From assembly GCF_014652235.1 (NCBI RefSeq), contig NZ_BMYK01000003.1:384547-448546 (forward strand): 64,000 nt of DNA, in the 5' to 3' direction. This DNA is from Pseudorhodoferax aquiterrae. Its GTDB lineage: Bacteria; Pseudomonadota; Gammaproteobacteria; Burkholderiales; Burkholderiaceae_C. The position numbers and the translations under genes are program-made. Shown here one piece after another: positions 55,863 through 64,000 of this stretch. Each line of letters opens with the position of its first letter. The stretch's first letter is position 1. The notes under the pieces were generated by a model. It was not told where the DNA came from and did not search any database. It saw only the letters and a list, made by a program, of their open reading frames with translations.

Positions 55863-56846
55863 GTGAACCTGCCATCCACCCGCCGCGCCGCGCTCGCGCT
55901 CGCCCTCACCGCCGCACTGGCGCCCTGGGGCGCCGCCCAGGCCCAGGCGGCCTACCCAGCCAAGCCCATCACCATGGTCGTGCCCTTCCCGCCCGGCGGG
56001 CCGACCGACCTGGTGGCGCGCGTGCTCGCGCAGAAGCTGTCCGAACAGATGGGCCAGCCCATCGTGGTCGACAACCGGGCCGGTGCCAACGGCAACATCG
56101 GCGCGGTGGCGGTCGCCAAGGCCGCGGCCGACGGCTACACGCTGCTCTACAACACCTCGTCGATCACGCTGAGCCCTTCGCTGTACAAGAGCCTGGCCTA
56201 TGACCTGCAACGCGACCTGGCGCCCGTGGCGCTCACGGCCGTGGTGCCGCTGGCGCTGGTGGTGAACCCCAGCGTCCCGGCCAACACCGTGGCCGAATTC
56301 GTCGCCTACGCCAAGGCCAACCCCGACAAGCTGTCCTATGGCTCGGCCGGCAACGGCAACGTGACGCACCTGGCGGCCTACCAGTTCGTGCGCGCCCAGG
56401 GCATCGTCGCCACGCACGTGCCCTACAAGGGCAGCGCGCCGGCCGACGTGGACCTCGCGGCCGGGCAGATCCAGTTCATGACCGACACCATCAACTCGGT
56501 CATGCCCTTCGTGAAGGACAAGCGCATCAAGCTGCTGGCCGTGACCTCGGCCAAGCGCATGGCGCTGTTCCCCGCCGTTCCCACATTGGCCGAAACCGTG
56601 ATGCCGGGCTTCGAGGCCGGTGCCTGGCAGGGCCTGATGGTGCCGGCCGGCACGCCCGCGGCCGTGGTGCAGCGGCTCAACGCCGAGGTCGCCAAGGCGC
56701 TCAAGAACCCGGACCTGCGCGACAAGCTGGCCGTGCAGGGCGCCGAACCGCTGGGCTCCACGCCCGAGGAGTACGGCACCTATCTGCGCAAGGAAACGGA
56801 GCGCTGGGCCGGCGTCGTGAAGGCCACGGGCGTCACGCTGGAATGA
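55863..56846 (+). CDS. Bug-family tripartite tricarboxylate transporter receptor (4 of 4)
   Basis: 327-residue TctC/Bug periplasmic protein beginning with GTG, AAGGAGA in front. Signal peptide to AAQAQA (about 29). Mature: YPAKPITMVVPFPPGGPTDLVARVL, RAGANGNIGAVAVAKAAADGYTLL, THVPYKGSAPADVDLAAGQIQ. It is the third gene of the CoA-transferase operon, so it probably binds the same organic acid. Its stop region overlaps the stop of the convergent AllA-like gene by 14 bases. No TctA/TctB genes are nearby. Confidence 0.93.
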   Translation: MNLPSTRRAALALALTAALAPWGAAQAQAAYPAKPITMVVPFPPGGPTDLVARVLAQKLSEQMGQPIVVDNRAGANGNIGAVAVAKAAADGYTLLYNTSSITLSPSLYKSLAYDLQRDLAPVALTAVVPLALVVNPSVPANTVAEFVAYAKANPDKLSYGSAGNGNVTHLAAYQFVRAQGIVATHVPYKGSAPADVDLAAGQIQFMTDTINSVMPFVKDKRIKLLAVTSAKRMALFPAVPTLAETVMPGFEAGAWQGLMVPAGTPAAVVQRLNAEVAKALKNPDLRDKLAVQGAEPLGSTPEEYGTYLRKETERWAGVVKATGVTLE

Positions 56847-57333
56847 CGACGGAGATGCCCTGCTCCCAGCGCACCACGTCGCAGTCCACGGCCTGAGCCG
56901 CCCGCTCGACGACCACGAAGTCGCCGGCGTCCACGGCCAGCAGCGCGTGGTGCCAGGTGCCTGGCGCGAGCACCACGCCCTGCGTGCCATCGGTCATGAA
57001 TGCGGCCAGCGCGCCGAGGTCCGGCTCCGGTGCCGCCGGGGCCACCACCAGCACGAAGCGCCGCTGCCCCAGCGGCACGAAGGTCTGGCTGCCCAGCGCG
57101 TGGCGCTCCAGTTCGTTCACGGCATGCGGGAAGCGGCGCGCCTGGGCGCGGAACAGCGCGAGCATGGGGCGGCCGCCCTCGGCGGTGAGCGCCATGTCGG
57201 CGAGCAGGTCGAAGCGTTGCGAGGTGCCGCCGTTGATGGGGCGGCCCGCGCCGCCGCGGGGGACTTCGACGACGGTGCCGAACGCGGCGAAGGCGGCCGC
57301 GGTCAGCGGCTGGACGGACAAGGTGTTGTGCAT
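56833..57333 (-). CDS. Ureidoglycolate lyase-like protein (AllA family)
   Basis: 166-residue cupin-fold protein. AFAAFGTVVEVPRGGAGRPINGGTSQRFD, FRAQARRFPHAVNELERHALGSQTFVPLG and LAPGTWHHALLAVD match AllA, which splits ureidoglycolate to glyoxylate and urea in the purine/allantoin pathway. No other allantoin gene besides the AllC-like enzyme at 41461 is close. It is divergent from the TRAP transporter and convergent with Bug 4. Confidence 0.87.
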   Translation of the reverse strand: MHNTLSVQPLTAAAFAAFGTVVEVPRGGAGRPINGGTSQRFDLLADMALTAEGGRPMLALFRAQARRFPHAVNELERHALGSQTFVPLGQRRFVLVVAPAAPEPDLGALAAFMTDGTQGVVLAPGTWHHALLAVDAGDFVVVERAAQAVDCDVVRWEQGISVVIPA

Positions 57334-57449
57334 GTGCCCATCCTAAGGAAAGTCCCCATGCGGCAGTGCAGCACGCGCACCTATGATCCGCGCCGATGCC
57401 GCCGGGCCTCGTGGCCGGCGGCTTTTGTTTTTGGCTCTTCCTTCGCTCC

Positions 57450-57971
57450 ATGCCTCCTGAGAACGACCCGGGCCTGCCCGACGCTCCGGCCCCCGCTGAC
57501 GAACCGACCCGCGTACCCCTGAAGATCGAGGACTGGCTGACCGTGCTGATCATGGCCGCGCTGGCGCTGATCACCTTCGCCAACGTGCTGGTGCGTTACT
57601 TCACCGACAGTTCCTTCGCCTGGACCGAGGAGTTCTCGGTCTTCCTCATGATCCTGCTGGCCATGGTGGCCGGCTCGGCCGCCGTGGCGCGCGACCGCCA
57701 CATCCGCATCGAGTACTTCAGCGAGGCCGGCTCCATGGCGCGGCGCCGGCGCCTGGCCCAGTTCGGCGCGCTGATGGTGGCGCTGCTGTTCTTCCTGATC
57801 GCCGCGCTGTCGCTGCGCGTGGTCTGGGACGACTTCCGCTTCGAGGAAACCTCGCCCGGCATCGGCGTGCCGCAGTGGTGGTACTCCATCTGGCTGCCCA
57901 TCGTCTGCACGGCCATCGGGCTGCGCGCCGTCGGCCTGTTCATCCGCCGTGGCCGGACGGTGCAGGAATGA
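57450..57971 (+). CDS. TRAP transporter small permease (DctQ family)
   Basis: 173-residue inner-membrane protein with four helices. WLTVLIMAALALITFANVLVRY and FAWTEEFSVFLMILLAMVAGSAAVARDRHIRIEYF are DctQ hallmarks. The frame is open from 57396, but the ATG at 57450 better suits the short hydrophilic leader. The stop overlaps the DctM start by four bases (ATGA). Confidence 0.92.
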   Translation: MPPENDPGLPDAPAPADEPTRVPLKIEDWLTVLIMAALALITFANVLVRYFTDSSFAWTEEFSVFLMILLAMVAGSAAVARDRHIRIEYFSEAGSMARRRRLAQFGALMVALLFFLIAALSLRVVWDDFRFEETSPGIGVPQWWYSIWLPIVCTAIGLRAVGLFIRRGRTVQE

Positions 57972-59266
57972 TCGCCACGCTGCTGTTCACGGGCTTCGTG
58001 CTCATGATGCTGGCGGGCGTGCCCATCGGGGCCGCCCTGGGCCTGGCCGGTGCGGCCTGCATCGCGCTGGCCAATGCCGACGCGCAGTGGTTCGGCCTGC
58101 TGGCCGTGCCGCAGAACTTCTACGCGGGCCTGGGCAAGTACCCGCTGCTCGCGATCCCGATGTTCGTGCTGGTCGGCTCCATCTTCGACCGCTCGGGCGT
58201 GGCGCTGCGGCTCGTCAACTTCGCCATCGCCATCGTCGGCCGCGGGCCCGGCATGCTGCCGCTGGTGGCCATCGTGGTGGCCATGTTCCTGGGCGGCATC
58301 TCGGGCTCGGGGCCGGCCAACGCGGCAGCCGTGGGCGCCGTGATGATCGCGGCCATGTCGCGCGCGGGCTATCCCGCCGCCTACTCCGCCAGCGTGGTCG
58401 GCGCGGCCGCCGCCACCGACATCCTGATCCCGCCCTCGGTGGCCTTCATCGTCTACTCGGTGCTGGTGCCGGGCGCCTCGGTGCCGGCGCTGTTCGCGGC
58501 CGGCATGGTTCCGGGCCTGCTGGCCGGCCTCGCGCTGGTCGTGCCGGCGGTGTGGATGGCACGCCGCCACAACATGGGCCAGCTCGAATCCAGAGAGCCG
58601 CGCCCGGCGTTCTGGCAGAGCCTGCGCGAAGCCATCTGGGGCCTGGCCGCGCCCGTGCTGATCCTGGGCGGCATGCGCATGGGCTGGTTCACGCCGACCG
58701 AGGCGGCCGTGGTGGCGGTGTTCTACGGCCTCTTCGTGGGCATGGTGGTGCACCGCACGATCAGCGTGCGCGACCTGTTCCCCATCCTGCGCGAATCGGG
58801 CGAGCTCTCGGCCGTGATCCTGCTGGTGGTCTCGCTGGCCGGCATCTTCGCCTACTCGCTGTCCACGCTGGGCGTGATCGATCCGGTGGCCAAGGCCATC
58901 GTCAACTCCGGACTGGGCGAGTACGGCGTGCTGGCGCTCTTGATCCTGCTGCTGATCACCGTGGGCATGTTCCTGGACGGCGTCTCGATCTTCCTGATCT
59001 TCGTGCCGCTGCTGTGGCCCATCGTGCAGCACTACCAGTGGGACCCGGTGTGGTTCGGCGTGATCCTCACGCTCAAGGTCGCGCTGGGCCAGTTCACGCC
59101 GCCGCTGGCGGTCAACCTCATGGTGTCCTGCCGCATCGCCAAGGTGCGCATGGAAGAGACCGTGCGCTGGGTCGGCTGGATGCTGTTCGCGATGTTCCTG
59201 GTCATGGTGGCGGTGATCGCCTGGCCGCAACTCGCGCTGTGGCTGCCGGCCAAGCTCGGCTATTGA
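57968..59266 (+). CDS. TRAP transporter large permease (DctM family)
   Basis: 432-residue membrane protein with about 12 hydrophobic segments. The DctM motifs are present: GAALGLAGAACIALANA, ISGSGPANAAAVGAVMI (the first helical-hairpin motif with Ser/Gly), AATDILIPPSVAFIVYSVL, and FTPPLAVNLMVSC. It performs sodium-driven import of the acid delivered by the DctP protein. It lies between the DctQ and DctP genes. Confidence 0.95.
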   Translation: MIATLLFTGFVLMMLAGVPIGAALGLAGAACIALANADAQWFGLLAVPQNFYAGLGKYPLLAIPMFVLVGSIFDRSGVALRLVNFAIAIVGRGPGMLPLVAIVVAMFLGGISGSGPANAAAVGAVMIAAMSRAGYPAAYSASVVGAAAATDILIPPSVAFIVYSVLVPGASVPALFAAGMVPGLLAGLALVVPAVWMARRHNMGQLESREPRPAFWQSLREAIWGLAAPVLILGGMRMGWFTPTEAAVVAVFYGLFVGMVVHRTISVRDLFPILRESGELSAVILLVVSLAGIFAYSLSTLGVIDPVAKAIVNSGLGEYGVLALLILLLITVGMFLDGVSIFLIFVPLLWPIVQHYQWDPVWFGVILTLKVALGQFTPPLAVNLMVSCRIAKVRMEETVRWVGWMLFAMFLVMVAVIAWPQLALWLPAKLGY

Positions 59267-59291
59267 TGTTTCCAACGAAAGGAGTCTGTCC

Positions 59292-60326
59292 ATGAAATTG
59301 CGCCGCTCGCTGCTCGCGCTGGCCGCCGTCGCCACCGCCTTCGGCACCTTCTCCGTTTCCGCCACCGCGCAGAACTACAAGGCCGAGTACAAGCTCTCGC
59401 TGGTGCTGGGCCCGCCCACGCCTTGGGGCATGGCCGGCAAGATCTGGGCCGACATGGTCAAGGAGCGCACCCAGGGCCGCATCAACATCAAGCTGTACCC
59501 CGGCGTCTCGCTGATCCAGGGCGACCAGACGCGCGAGTTCAGTGCGCTGCGCCAGGGCGTGATCGACATGGCCGTGGGCTCCACGATCAACTGGTCGCCG
59601 CAGGTCAAGGAATTGAACCTGTTCTCGCTGCCCTTCCTGATGCCCGACTACGCGGCCGTGGACGCGCTCACGCAGGGCGAGGTCGGCAAGGACCTGTTCG
59701 CGCGGCTCGAGAAGGCCGGCGTGGTGCCGCTGGCCTGGGGCGAGAACGGCTACCGCGAGATCACCAACTCCAAGCGCCCGATCAAGTCGCCGGAAGACCT
59801 GAAAGGCATGAAGCTGCGCGTGGTCGGCTCGCCGCTGTTCGCCGACACCTTCACGGCACTGGGCGCCAACCCCACGCAGATGAGTTGGGCCGATGCCCAG
59901 CCCGCGCTGGCCAGCGGCGCCGTGGACGGCCAGGAGAACCCGCTGTTCATGTTCCCCGTGCTCAAGCTGCACAACATGGGCCAGAAGTTCGTGACCACCT
60001 GGGGCTACATGGCCGACCCGCTGGTCTTCGTGGTCAACAAGGAGATCTGGGAATCCTGGACGCCGGCCGACCGCGAGATCGTGCGCAAGGCCGCGCTGGA
60101 CGCCGGCAAGGAAGAGGTCGCGCTGGCGCGCAAGGGCCTGGTCGAGGCCGACAAGCCGTTGCTCAAGGACATCGCCGGCTTCGGCGTGACGGTGACCCAG
60201 CTCAGCGCCGCCGAGCGCGATGCCTTCGTCAAGGCTACGCGCCCGGTCTACACCAAGTGGAAGGCGCAGATCGGCAGCGGGCTCGTCGACAAGGCCGAGA
60301 AGGCCATCGCGGCGCGGCCGAAGTGA
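59292..60326 (+). CDS. TRAP transporter substrate-binding protein (DctP family)
   Basis: 344-residue periplasmic receptor. Signal peptide to SATAQ (about 27). MKLRVVGSPLFADTFTALGANPTQMSWADAQPALASGAVDGQENPL includes the conserved carboxylate-binding Arg (about 176) and the GAVDGQENP motif. It binds C4 or aromatic acids or similar carboxylates; the exact ligand is not readable. An AGGAG-like AAAGGAG precedes the ATG. The order Q-M-P is complete. Confidence 0.94.
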   Translation: MKLRRSLLALAAVATAFGTFSVSATAQNYKAEYKLSLVLGPPTPWGMAGKIWADMVKERTQGRINIKLYPGVSLIQGDQTREFSALRQGVIDMAVGSTINWSPQVKELNLFSLPFLMPDYAAVDALTQGEVGKDLFARLEKAGVVPLAWGENGYREITNSKRPIKSPEDLKGMKLRVVGSPLFADTFTALGANPTQMSWADAQPALASGAVDGQENPLFMFPVLKLHNMGQKFVTTWGYMADPLVFVVNKEIWESWTPADREIVRKAALDAGKEEVALARKGLVEADKPLLKDIAGFGVTVTQLSAAERDAFVKATRPVYTKWKAQIGSGLVDKAEKAIAARPK

Positions 60327-60339
60327 GGGGGCCCAGCGC

Positions 60340-60690
60340 ATGAGCACCTACTCCGGCAGTTGCCACTGCGGCAAGGTCGCCTTCGAAGTGGATGGCGAGA
60401 TCGGCACCGCACTGGCCTGCAACTGCTCGATCTGCCGTCGCAAGGGTTCGCTGCTGTGGTTCGTGCCGCGCGCAAACCTGCGGCTGACCACGCCCGAGGC
60501 CGACGCCAGCACCTACTTGTTCAACAAGCACGTGATCCGGCACCGCTTCTGCGCGCGCTGCGGCATCCATCCCTTCGGCGAAGGCACGGATCCCAAAGGC
60601 AATGCCATGGCCGCGATCAACCTGCGCTGCCTGGACGGCATCGACCTGGACGCCGTTCCCGTGCAGCACTTCAACGGCCGCGACGTGTAG
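60340..60690 (+). CDS. GFA-family protein (glutathione-dependent formaldehyde-activating enzyme-like)
   Basis: 116-residue Mss4-fold zinc protein. The zinc cysteines are seen as CHC (Cys8, Cys10), CNCSIC (Cys27, Cys29, Cys32) and a later CARC pair. The GSLLWF segment is typical of the family. Only some members help glutathione-formaldehyde adduct formation; most are uncharacterised. It follows the TRAP operon by 13 bases and could be co-transcribed with it. Confidence 0.88.
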   Translation: MSTYSGSCHCGKVAFEVDGEIGTALACNCSICRRKGSLLWFVPRANLRLTTPEADASTYLFNKHVIRHRFCARCGIHPFGEGTDPKGNAMAAINLRCLDGIDLDAVPVQHFNGRDV

Positions 60691-60696
60691 GCCTTT

Positions 60697-61119
60697 TCAG
60701 CGCAGGTATTCCCCGCTGGCCTCGGGCTGGAACAGCAAGGCTTCCACCCGCAGCGCCGCGGCCCGCCCGTCGGGCAGCGTCCACTGCGCGACCTCGCCCA
60801 CCTTGGCGCCCAGCAGCGCCGTGCCGATCGGCGAGAGCACCGAAACCTGGCCTTGCGCGGCATCGGCCTCGGACGGATAGGCCAGCGTCAGCTCGCGGGC
60901 CGGGGCGCCGGCCGCACCCGCCGCTTCGGCGACGCGCACGCGCGAGCGCATGGTCACCACATCGGGCGCGATCTCGGCCGGCGCCACCAGGTCGGCGTTG
61001 TCGAGCAAGGCCTGCATTGCGGCATGGGCCGGGTTGCCGGCATCGACGAGCTTGGCGATGCGCACATGGTCCAGCTCGTTGAGGGTGCGGATGGCGGCGG
61101 TGGGGGTCGGAACATTCAT
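60697..61119 (-). CDS. GreA/GreB-family protein (Rnk-like nucleoside diphosphate kinase regulator)
   Basis: 140-residue factor that lacks the long N-terminal coiled coil of full GreA but keeps the C-terminal FKBP-like domain (ELTLAYPSEADAAQGQVSVLSPIGTALLGAKVGEVAQWTLPDG). This matches Rnk and its relatives, which bind RNA polymerase without stimulating transcript cleavage. The frame opens seven codons earlier; the ATG at 61119 is preferred. It stands after the glt operon terminator. Confidence 0.85.
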   Translation of the reverse strand: MNVPTPTAAIRTLNELDHVRIAKLVDAGNPAHAAMQALLDNADLVAPAEIAPDVVTMRSRVRVAEAAGAAGAPARELTLAYPSEADAAQGQVSVLSPIGTALLGAKVGEVAQWTLPDGRAAALRVEALLFQPEASGEYLR

Positions 61120-61140
61120 GGCACTGTCCTGTCGCAAAAA

Positions 61141-61166
61141 GAGAAACGCCGGGAGCGAGCCCGGCG
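61141..61166 (-). terminator. Rho-independent terminator after the glt operon
   Basis: A 7-bp stem CGCCGGG (61147-61153) and CCCGGCG (61160-61166) with a 6-base loop is followed on the minus strand by TTTCTCTTTTTG. It lies between gltL and the Rnk-like gene. Another stem, GGTGGGC (61219-61225) and GCCCACC (61231-61237), is closer to gltL. Confidence 0.65.
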
Positions 61167-61331
61167 ATCCGATGTGGCTAAGAGGAAGGATGAAGGTTCG
61201 CCGGGCTCAGGAGGGTGCGGTGGGCTTTCGGCCCACCACCATGGGGCGGCCGGCCGGCTCCTGGTTCGCGCGCGCGAACGCACCCGCTGCAGGGCAGCGG
61301 TGCAGAGGGCGCGACGCGAAGACCACCATGC

Positions 61332-62081
61332 TCAGTGCTGCAGGATCTTGTTCAGGAAGTCCTTGGTCCGCGGCTGGCGTGCCTCGGGGTTGCCGAAGAA
61401 CTCTTCCTTGGAGCAGTCTTCCAGGATGCGGCCGCCCACGTCGATGAAGATCACGCGGCTGGCCACCTTGCGTGCGAAGCCCATCTCGTGGGTCACGCAC
61501 ATCATGGTCATGCCTTCCTTGGCCAGGCTCACCATCACGTCCAGCACCTCGCCGACCATCTCGGGGTCCAGTGCCGAGGTGGGCTCGTCGAACAGCATCA
61601 CGATCGGGTCCATGGACAGCGCACGTGCGATCGCCACGCGCTGCTGCTGGCCGCCCGACAGCTGGCCCGGGAACTTGTCCTTGTGCGCCATCAGGCCCAC
61701 GCGGTCCAGCATCTTGAGGCCGCGCGTCTTGGCCTCGTCGGCACTGCGGCCCAGCACCTTGATCTGGGCGATCGTGAGGTTCTCGGTGACCGACAGGTGC
61801 GGGAACAGCTCGAAGTGCTGGAACACCATGCCGACCTTGGAGCGCAGCTTGGGCAGGTCGGTCTTGGGATCGCTGACCTTGACACCGTTGACGATGATCT
61901 CGCCCTTTTGGATCGGCTCCAGCGCGTTGACGGTCTTGATCAGCGTGGACTTGCCCGAGCCCGAGGGGCCGCAGACCACGACCACGTCGCCCTTGTTGAT
62001 GCTGACGTTGCAGTTGTTCAGCACCTGCACCGGGCCGTACCACTTGGACACGTCCTTGATTTGGATCATTTGTTCAGCCAT
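61332..62081 (-). CDS. gltL: Glutamate/aspartate ABC transporter ATP-binding protein GltL
   Basis: 249-residue ATPase of the polar amino acid family. Walker [10 protein letters not shown] (38-46), Q-loop [13 protein letters not shown], signature LSGGQQQR, Walker [16 protein letters not shown]-loop THEMGFA. It powers import by GltJ/GltK. The ATG at 62081 has GGAGAG before it; an ATG four codons later (MIQIKDV) is possible. It is the last gene of gltI-gltJ-gltK-gltL. Confidence 0.93.
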   Translation of the reverse strand: MAEQMIQIKDVSKWYGPVQVLNNCNVSINKGDVVVVCGPSGSGKSTLIKTVNALEPIQKGEIIVNGVKVSDPKTDLPKLRSKVGMVFQHFELFPHLSVTENLTIAQIKVLGRSADEAKTRGLKMLDRVGLMAHKDKFPGQLSGGQQQRVAIARALSMDPIVMLFDEPTSALDPEMVGEVLDVMVSLAKEGMTMMCVTHEMGFARKVASRVIFIDVGGRILEDCSKEEFFGNPEARQPRTKDFLNKILQH

Positions 62082-62109
62082 TTGGGTTCTCTCCAGACGA
62101 GGCTTGTGT

Positions 62110-62775
62110 TCAGCGGATGATGGCGATCTTCTTGTGCAGGCGCTTGACCAGGTAGGACAGCGCATAGCACAGCACGAAGTAGACGACCGCGGCGAGCAGA
62201 TAGGACTCGATCGGGCGGCCGAAATTCTTGCCGGCCGTCTCGAAGCCCTTGAGCATGTCGTAGGCGCCGATGGCGTAGACCAGCGAGGTGTCCTGGAACA
62301 GGATAATGGTCTGCGTCAGCAGCACGGGCAGCATGTTGCGGAAGGCCTGCGGCAGGATCACGAGCGTCATGTTCTGCTTGTAGGTCATGCCCATGGCCTG
62401 GCCCGCGAAGACCTGGCCGCGCGGGATCGACTGGATGCCGGCACGCATGATTTCCGAGAAGTAGGCGGCTTCGAACGCGATGAAGGTGATGATGGCCGAC
62501 ATCTCCGCGCCGATGGGCCGCCCGATCATGAACGGCACCAGCAGGAAGAACCACAGGATCACCATCACCAGCGGGATGCTGCGCATGCCGTTGACGTAGA
62601 TGGCGGCCGGCGCGTCCAGCCATTTCTTGCCCGACAGGCGCATCAGCGCCAGCAGCGTGCCGAAGAAGATGCCGCCCAGCGTGGCCACCACCGTCAGGAA
62701 CACGCTGAAGTAAAAGCCCTTCAGCACGAAGTCGGTGATGACGCTCCAGTTGTAGAAACCGAAATCGAGATTCAT
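62110..62775 (-). CDS. gltK: Glutamate/aspartate ABC transporter permease GltK
   Basis: 221-residue inner-membrane permease with five to six helices. [30 protein letters not shown], the [18 protein letters not shown] coupling loop and [24 protein letters not shown] are typical of HisM/GltK permeases. It is one base after gltJ's stop and pairs with GltJ to form the channel. Confidence 0.92.
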   Translation of the reverse strand: MNLDFGFYNWSVITDFVLKGFYFSVFLTVVATLGGIFFGTLLALMRLSGKKWLDAPAAIYVNGMRSIPLVMVILWFFLLVPFMIGRPIGAEMSAIITFIAFEAAYFSEIMRAGIQSIPRGQVFAGQAMGMTYKQNMTLVILPQAFRNMLPVLLTQTIILFQDTSLVYAIGAYDMLKGFETAGKNFGRPIESYLLAAVVYFVLCYALSYLVKRLHKKIAIIR

Positions 62776-62776
62776 G

Positions 62777-63502
62777 TCAGTGGCCTCCCGTGCCGCCGGC
62801 TGCGACGAAGCCCGGCACGCGCGCGCGCTTCTCGATGAAGGCCATGATGCGGTTGATGGCCATGGCCGAGACGATGTAGAGCACCGTCACGCCCAGGTAC
62901 ATCTCGATCGGGCGGGCGGTTTCCTCACCGGCCTGCATGGCGAACTGCGTGAGTTCGGCGATGGACACGGCGAACGCGACCGAGGAGTTCTTGAAGATGT
63001 TCATGGACTCGCTGGTCAACGGCGGCAGGATCATGCGGTAGGCCATGGGCAGGATCACGTAGCGGTAGTACTGCCAGGTCGTGAAGCCCATGGCCATGCC
63101 CGCGTAACGCTGCCCGCGCGGCAGCGCCTGGATGCCGGCGCGCAGTTGCTCGGCGATCCGTGCCGAGGTGAAGAAGCCCAGCGCCAGCACCACCAGCACG
63201 AAGGGCGGCACGTCGCGCGCGGCCGTGAAGATCGCCGGCACCACGTGGTACCACAGGAAGATCTGCACCAGCAGCGGAATGTTGCGGAAGAGTTCCACCC
63301 AGGCGTTGCCGAAACGCACCCAGCCAGGGCTGTTGGGCAGGGTGCGCAGAATGCCGATCAGTGAGCCCACGACCAGCGCCACCAGCAGCGCCGACAAGGC
63401 GACGGAGATGGTCCAGCCCCAGGCCGAGAGCATCCATTGCAAGTAGGTCGGGTCCTTGCCGCCCGGATCCTGCAGGTAGACCTGCCAATCCCAATTTCCC
63501 AT
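62777..63502 (-). CDS. gltJ: Glutamate/aspartate ABC transporter permease GltJ
   Basis: 241-residue inner-membrane permease, like E. coli GltJ (246). NWDWQVYLQDP opens the protein, followed by GWTISVALSALLVALVVGSLIGI, WVELFRNIPLLVQIFLWY and the GIQALPRGQRYAGMAMGF coupling loop. The start at 63502 is preferred over an open frame to 63550. A terminator hairpin separates it from gltI, reducing its transcription relative to the binding protein. Confidence 0.92.
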   Translation of the reverse strand: MGNWDWQVYLQDPGGKDPTYLQWMLSAWGWTISVALSALLVALVVGSLIGILRTLPNSPGWVRFGNAWVELFRNIPLLVQIFLWYHVVPAIFTAARDVPPFVLVVLALGFFTSARIAEQLRAGIQALPRGQRYAGMAMGFTTWQYYRYVILPMAYRMILPPLTSESMNIFKNSSVAFAVSIAELTQFAMQAGEETARPIEMYLGVTVLYIVSAMAINRIMAFIEKRARVPGFVAAGGTGGH

Positions 63503-63548
63503 CGGGAACTCCTCTGTTGTCGTCGTCTTTGGATTTTGGTCCCGGCAC

Positions 63549-63578
63549 AAAAAACGCCCGCTCGAATCGGCGGGCGTT
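63549..63578 (-). terminator. Intra-operon terminator between gltI and gltJ
   Basis: A 9-bp stem AACGCCCGC (63553-63561) and GCGGGCGTT (63570-63578) with loop TCGAATCG, followed on the minus strand by T-rich sequence TTTTTTG. Such leaky terminators after a binding-protein gene lower expression of the membrane parts. Confidence 0.8.
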
Positions 63579-63599
63579 CAGTGCCTCACCCAGCGCAGA

Positions 63600-64000
63600 T
63601 TACTTGGCTGCGTACTCTTCCATGGGCTTGTCGTTCGGATGGGCCCAGGCTTCCTTGGTCGCCTCGGACATCGGCAGGCCGATCTTGGTGTTGGTCGGCG
63701 GGATGGGCTGCATGAACCACTTGTCGTACAGCTTGGCCAGCGAACCGTCGGCGATCTGGCGCTTGATGCTGTCGTCCACGGCCTTCTTGAAGGCCGGGTC
63801 GTCCTTGCGCAGCATGCAGGCGATGGGCTCGACCGACAGCACTTCGCCGACGATCTTGAAGTCGGCCGGGTTGCGCGACTTGGAGGCGTTGGCGGCCAGG
63901 ATGGAGCCGTCCATCACGAAGGCGTCGGCGCGGCCCGACTCGAGCAGCAGGAAGCTGTCGGCGTGGTCCTTGCCCATGACTTCCTTGAAGTCGATGCCTT
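63600..64000 (-). CDS. gltI: Glutamate/aspartate ABC transporter substrate-binding protein GltI, 3' part (cut by window edge)
   Basis: C-terminal 130 or so residues of a family 3 periplasmic binding protein (GltI/PBP3 type). GRADAFVMDGSILAANASKS, SVEPIACMLRKDDPAFKKAVDDSIKRQIADGSLAKLYDKWFMQPIPP match polar amino acid receptors. The start is beyond the right edge. It is followed by the terminator and gltJKL. The ligand is inferred from the operon pattern. Confidence 0.92.
   Translation of the reverse strand, partial: GIDFKEVMGKDHADSFLLLESGRADAFVMDGSILAANASKSRNPADFKIVGEVLSVEPIACMLRKDDPAFKKAVDDSIKRQIADGSLAKLYDKWFMQPIPPTNTKIGLPMSEATKEAWAHPNDKPMEEYAAK

Noticed and set aside
61207-61329. A 40-codon minus-strand frame after gltL
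   Set aside because: It has no ribosome-binding site, contains two hairpins and has no recognisable features.

Overview
The window is a compact, GC-rich chromosomal segment of a betaproteobacterium, most likely a member of Burkholderiales close to Comamonadaceae. This rests on gene content: the mraZ-rsmH start of the division/cell-wall cluster next to hslVU and a Cys-poor DksA, the dapF-DUF484-xerC block, a DUF4148 exported protein, and four Bug-type (Bordetella uptake gene) tripartite-tricarboxylate receptors. I see no tRNA, rRNA, CRISPR array, insertion sequence or prophage. No stretch over 300 bases lacks a gene.

Layout. 1-10716 is housekeeping and all on the minus strand: dapF, DUF484, xerC, rlmI, a His-rich COG0523 GTPase, dksA, a STAS-domain protein, hslV, hslU, mraZ and rsmH (cut by the window edge). 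10806-13202 (plus) holds a NUDIX/metallo-beta-lactamase fusion and an MNT/HEPN pair. 13204-20269 is a catabolic locus: a branched-chain-amino-acid-type ABC transporter whose permease LivM and both ATPases are one 823-residue polypeptide, facing a polysaccharide-deacetylase-like enzyme, a GntR regulator and a flavin-reductase-like protein. 20330-24846 holds an orphan AbrB/MazE-like protein, a divergent pseudouridine-synthase-like protein, the RNase P RNA gene rnpB (minus), cysteine synthase and two tandem J-domain-like paralogues. 24867-35478 mixes an AstE-like/Bug/LysR module, oxidoreductases, an MBL hydrolase, a DUF4148 protein, htpX behind a very good sigma-32 promoter match, and a coupled pyrC-NYN-DUF3025 operon.

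35611-60326 is a long accessory catabolic region for amides, peptides and organic acids: an IclR regulator, two amidases, an N-carbamoyl-amino-acid-hydrolase-like enzyme, a DadA-like oxidase, a complete Dpp/Opp-type ABC transporter, an M28 peptidase, a CoA-transferase plus MaoC hydratase, an AllA-like protein, a TRAP transporter, and three more Bug receptors each near a LysR gene. 60340-64000 closes with a GFA-like protein, a Rnk/GreA-type factor and the gltIJKL-type glutamate/aspartate ABC operon (gltI cut by the edge).

How the parts work together. Four times in 32 kb a Bug receptor without its membrane partners TctA/TctB sits with a hydrolase or CoA-transferase and a LysR gene, often with ATGA start-stop overlaps; these look like separate substrate-specific uptake, sensing and degradation modules. 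A near-palindrome built on ATCGATATTC occurs in front of both the IclR gene and the peptide ABC operon, which suggests that one regulator connects the two ends of that region. The most unusual single gene is the LivM-LivG-LivF fusion, whose first ATPase half has a degenerate ABC signature.
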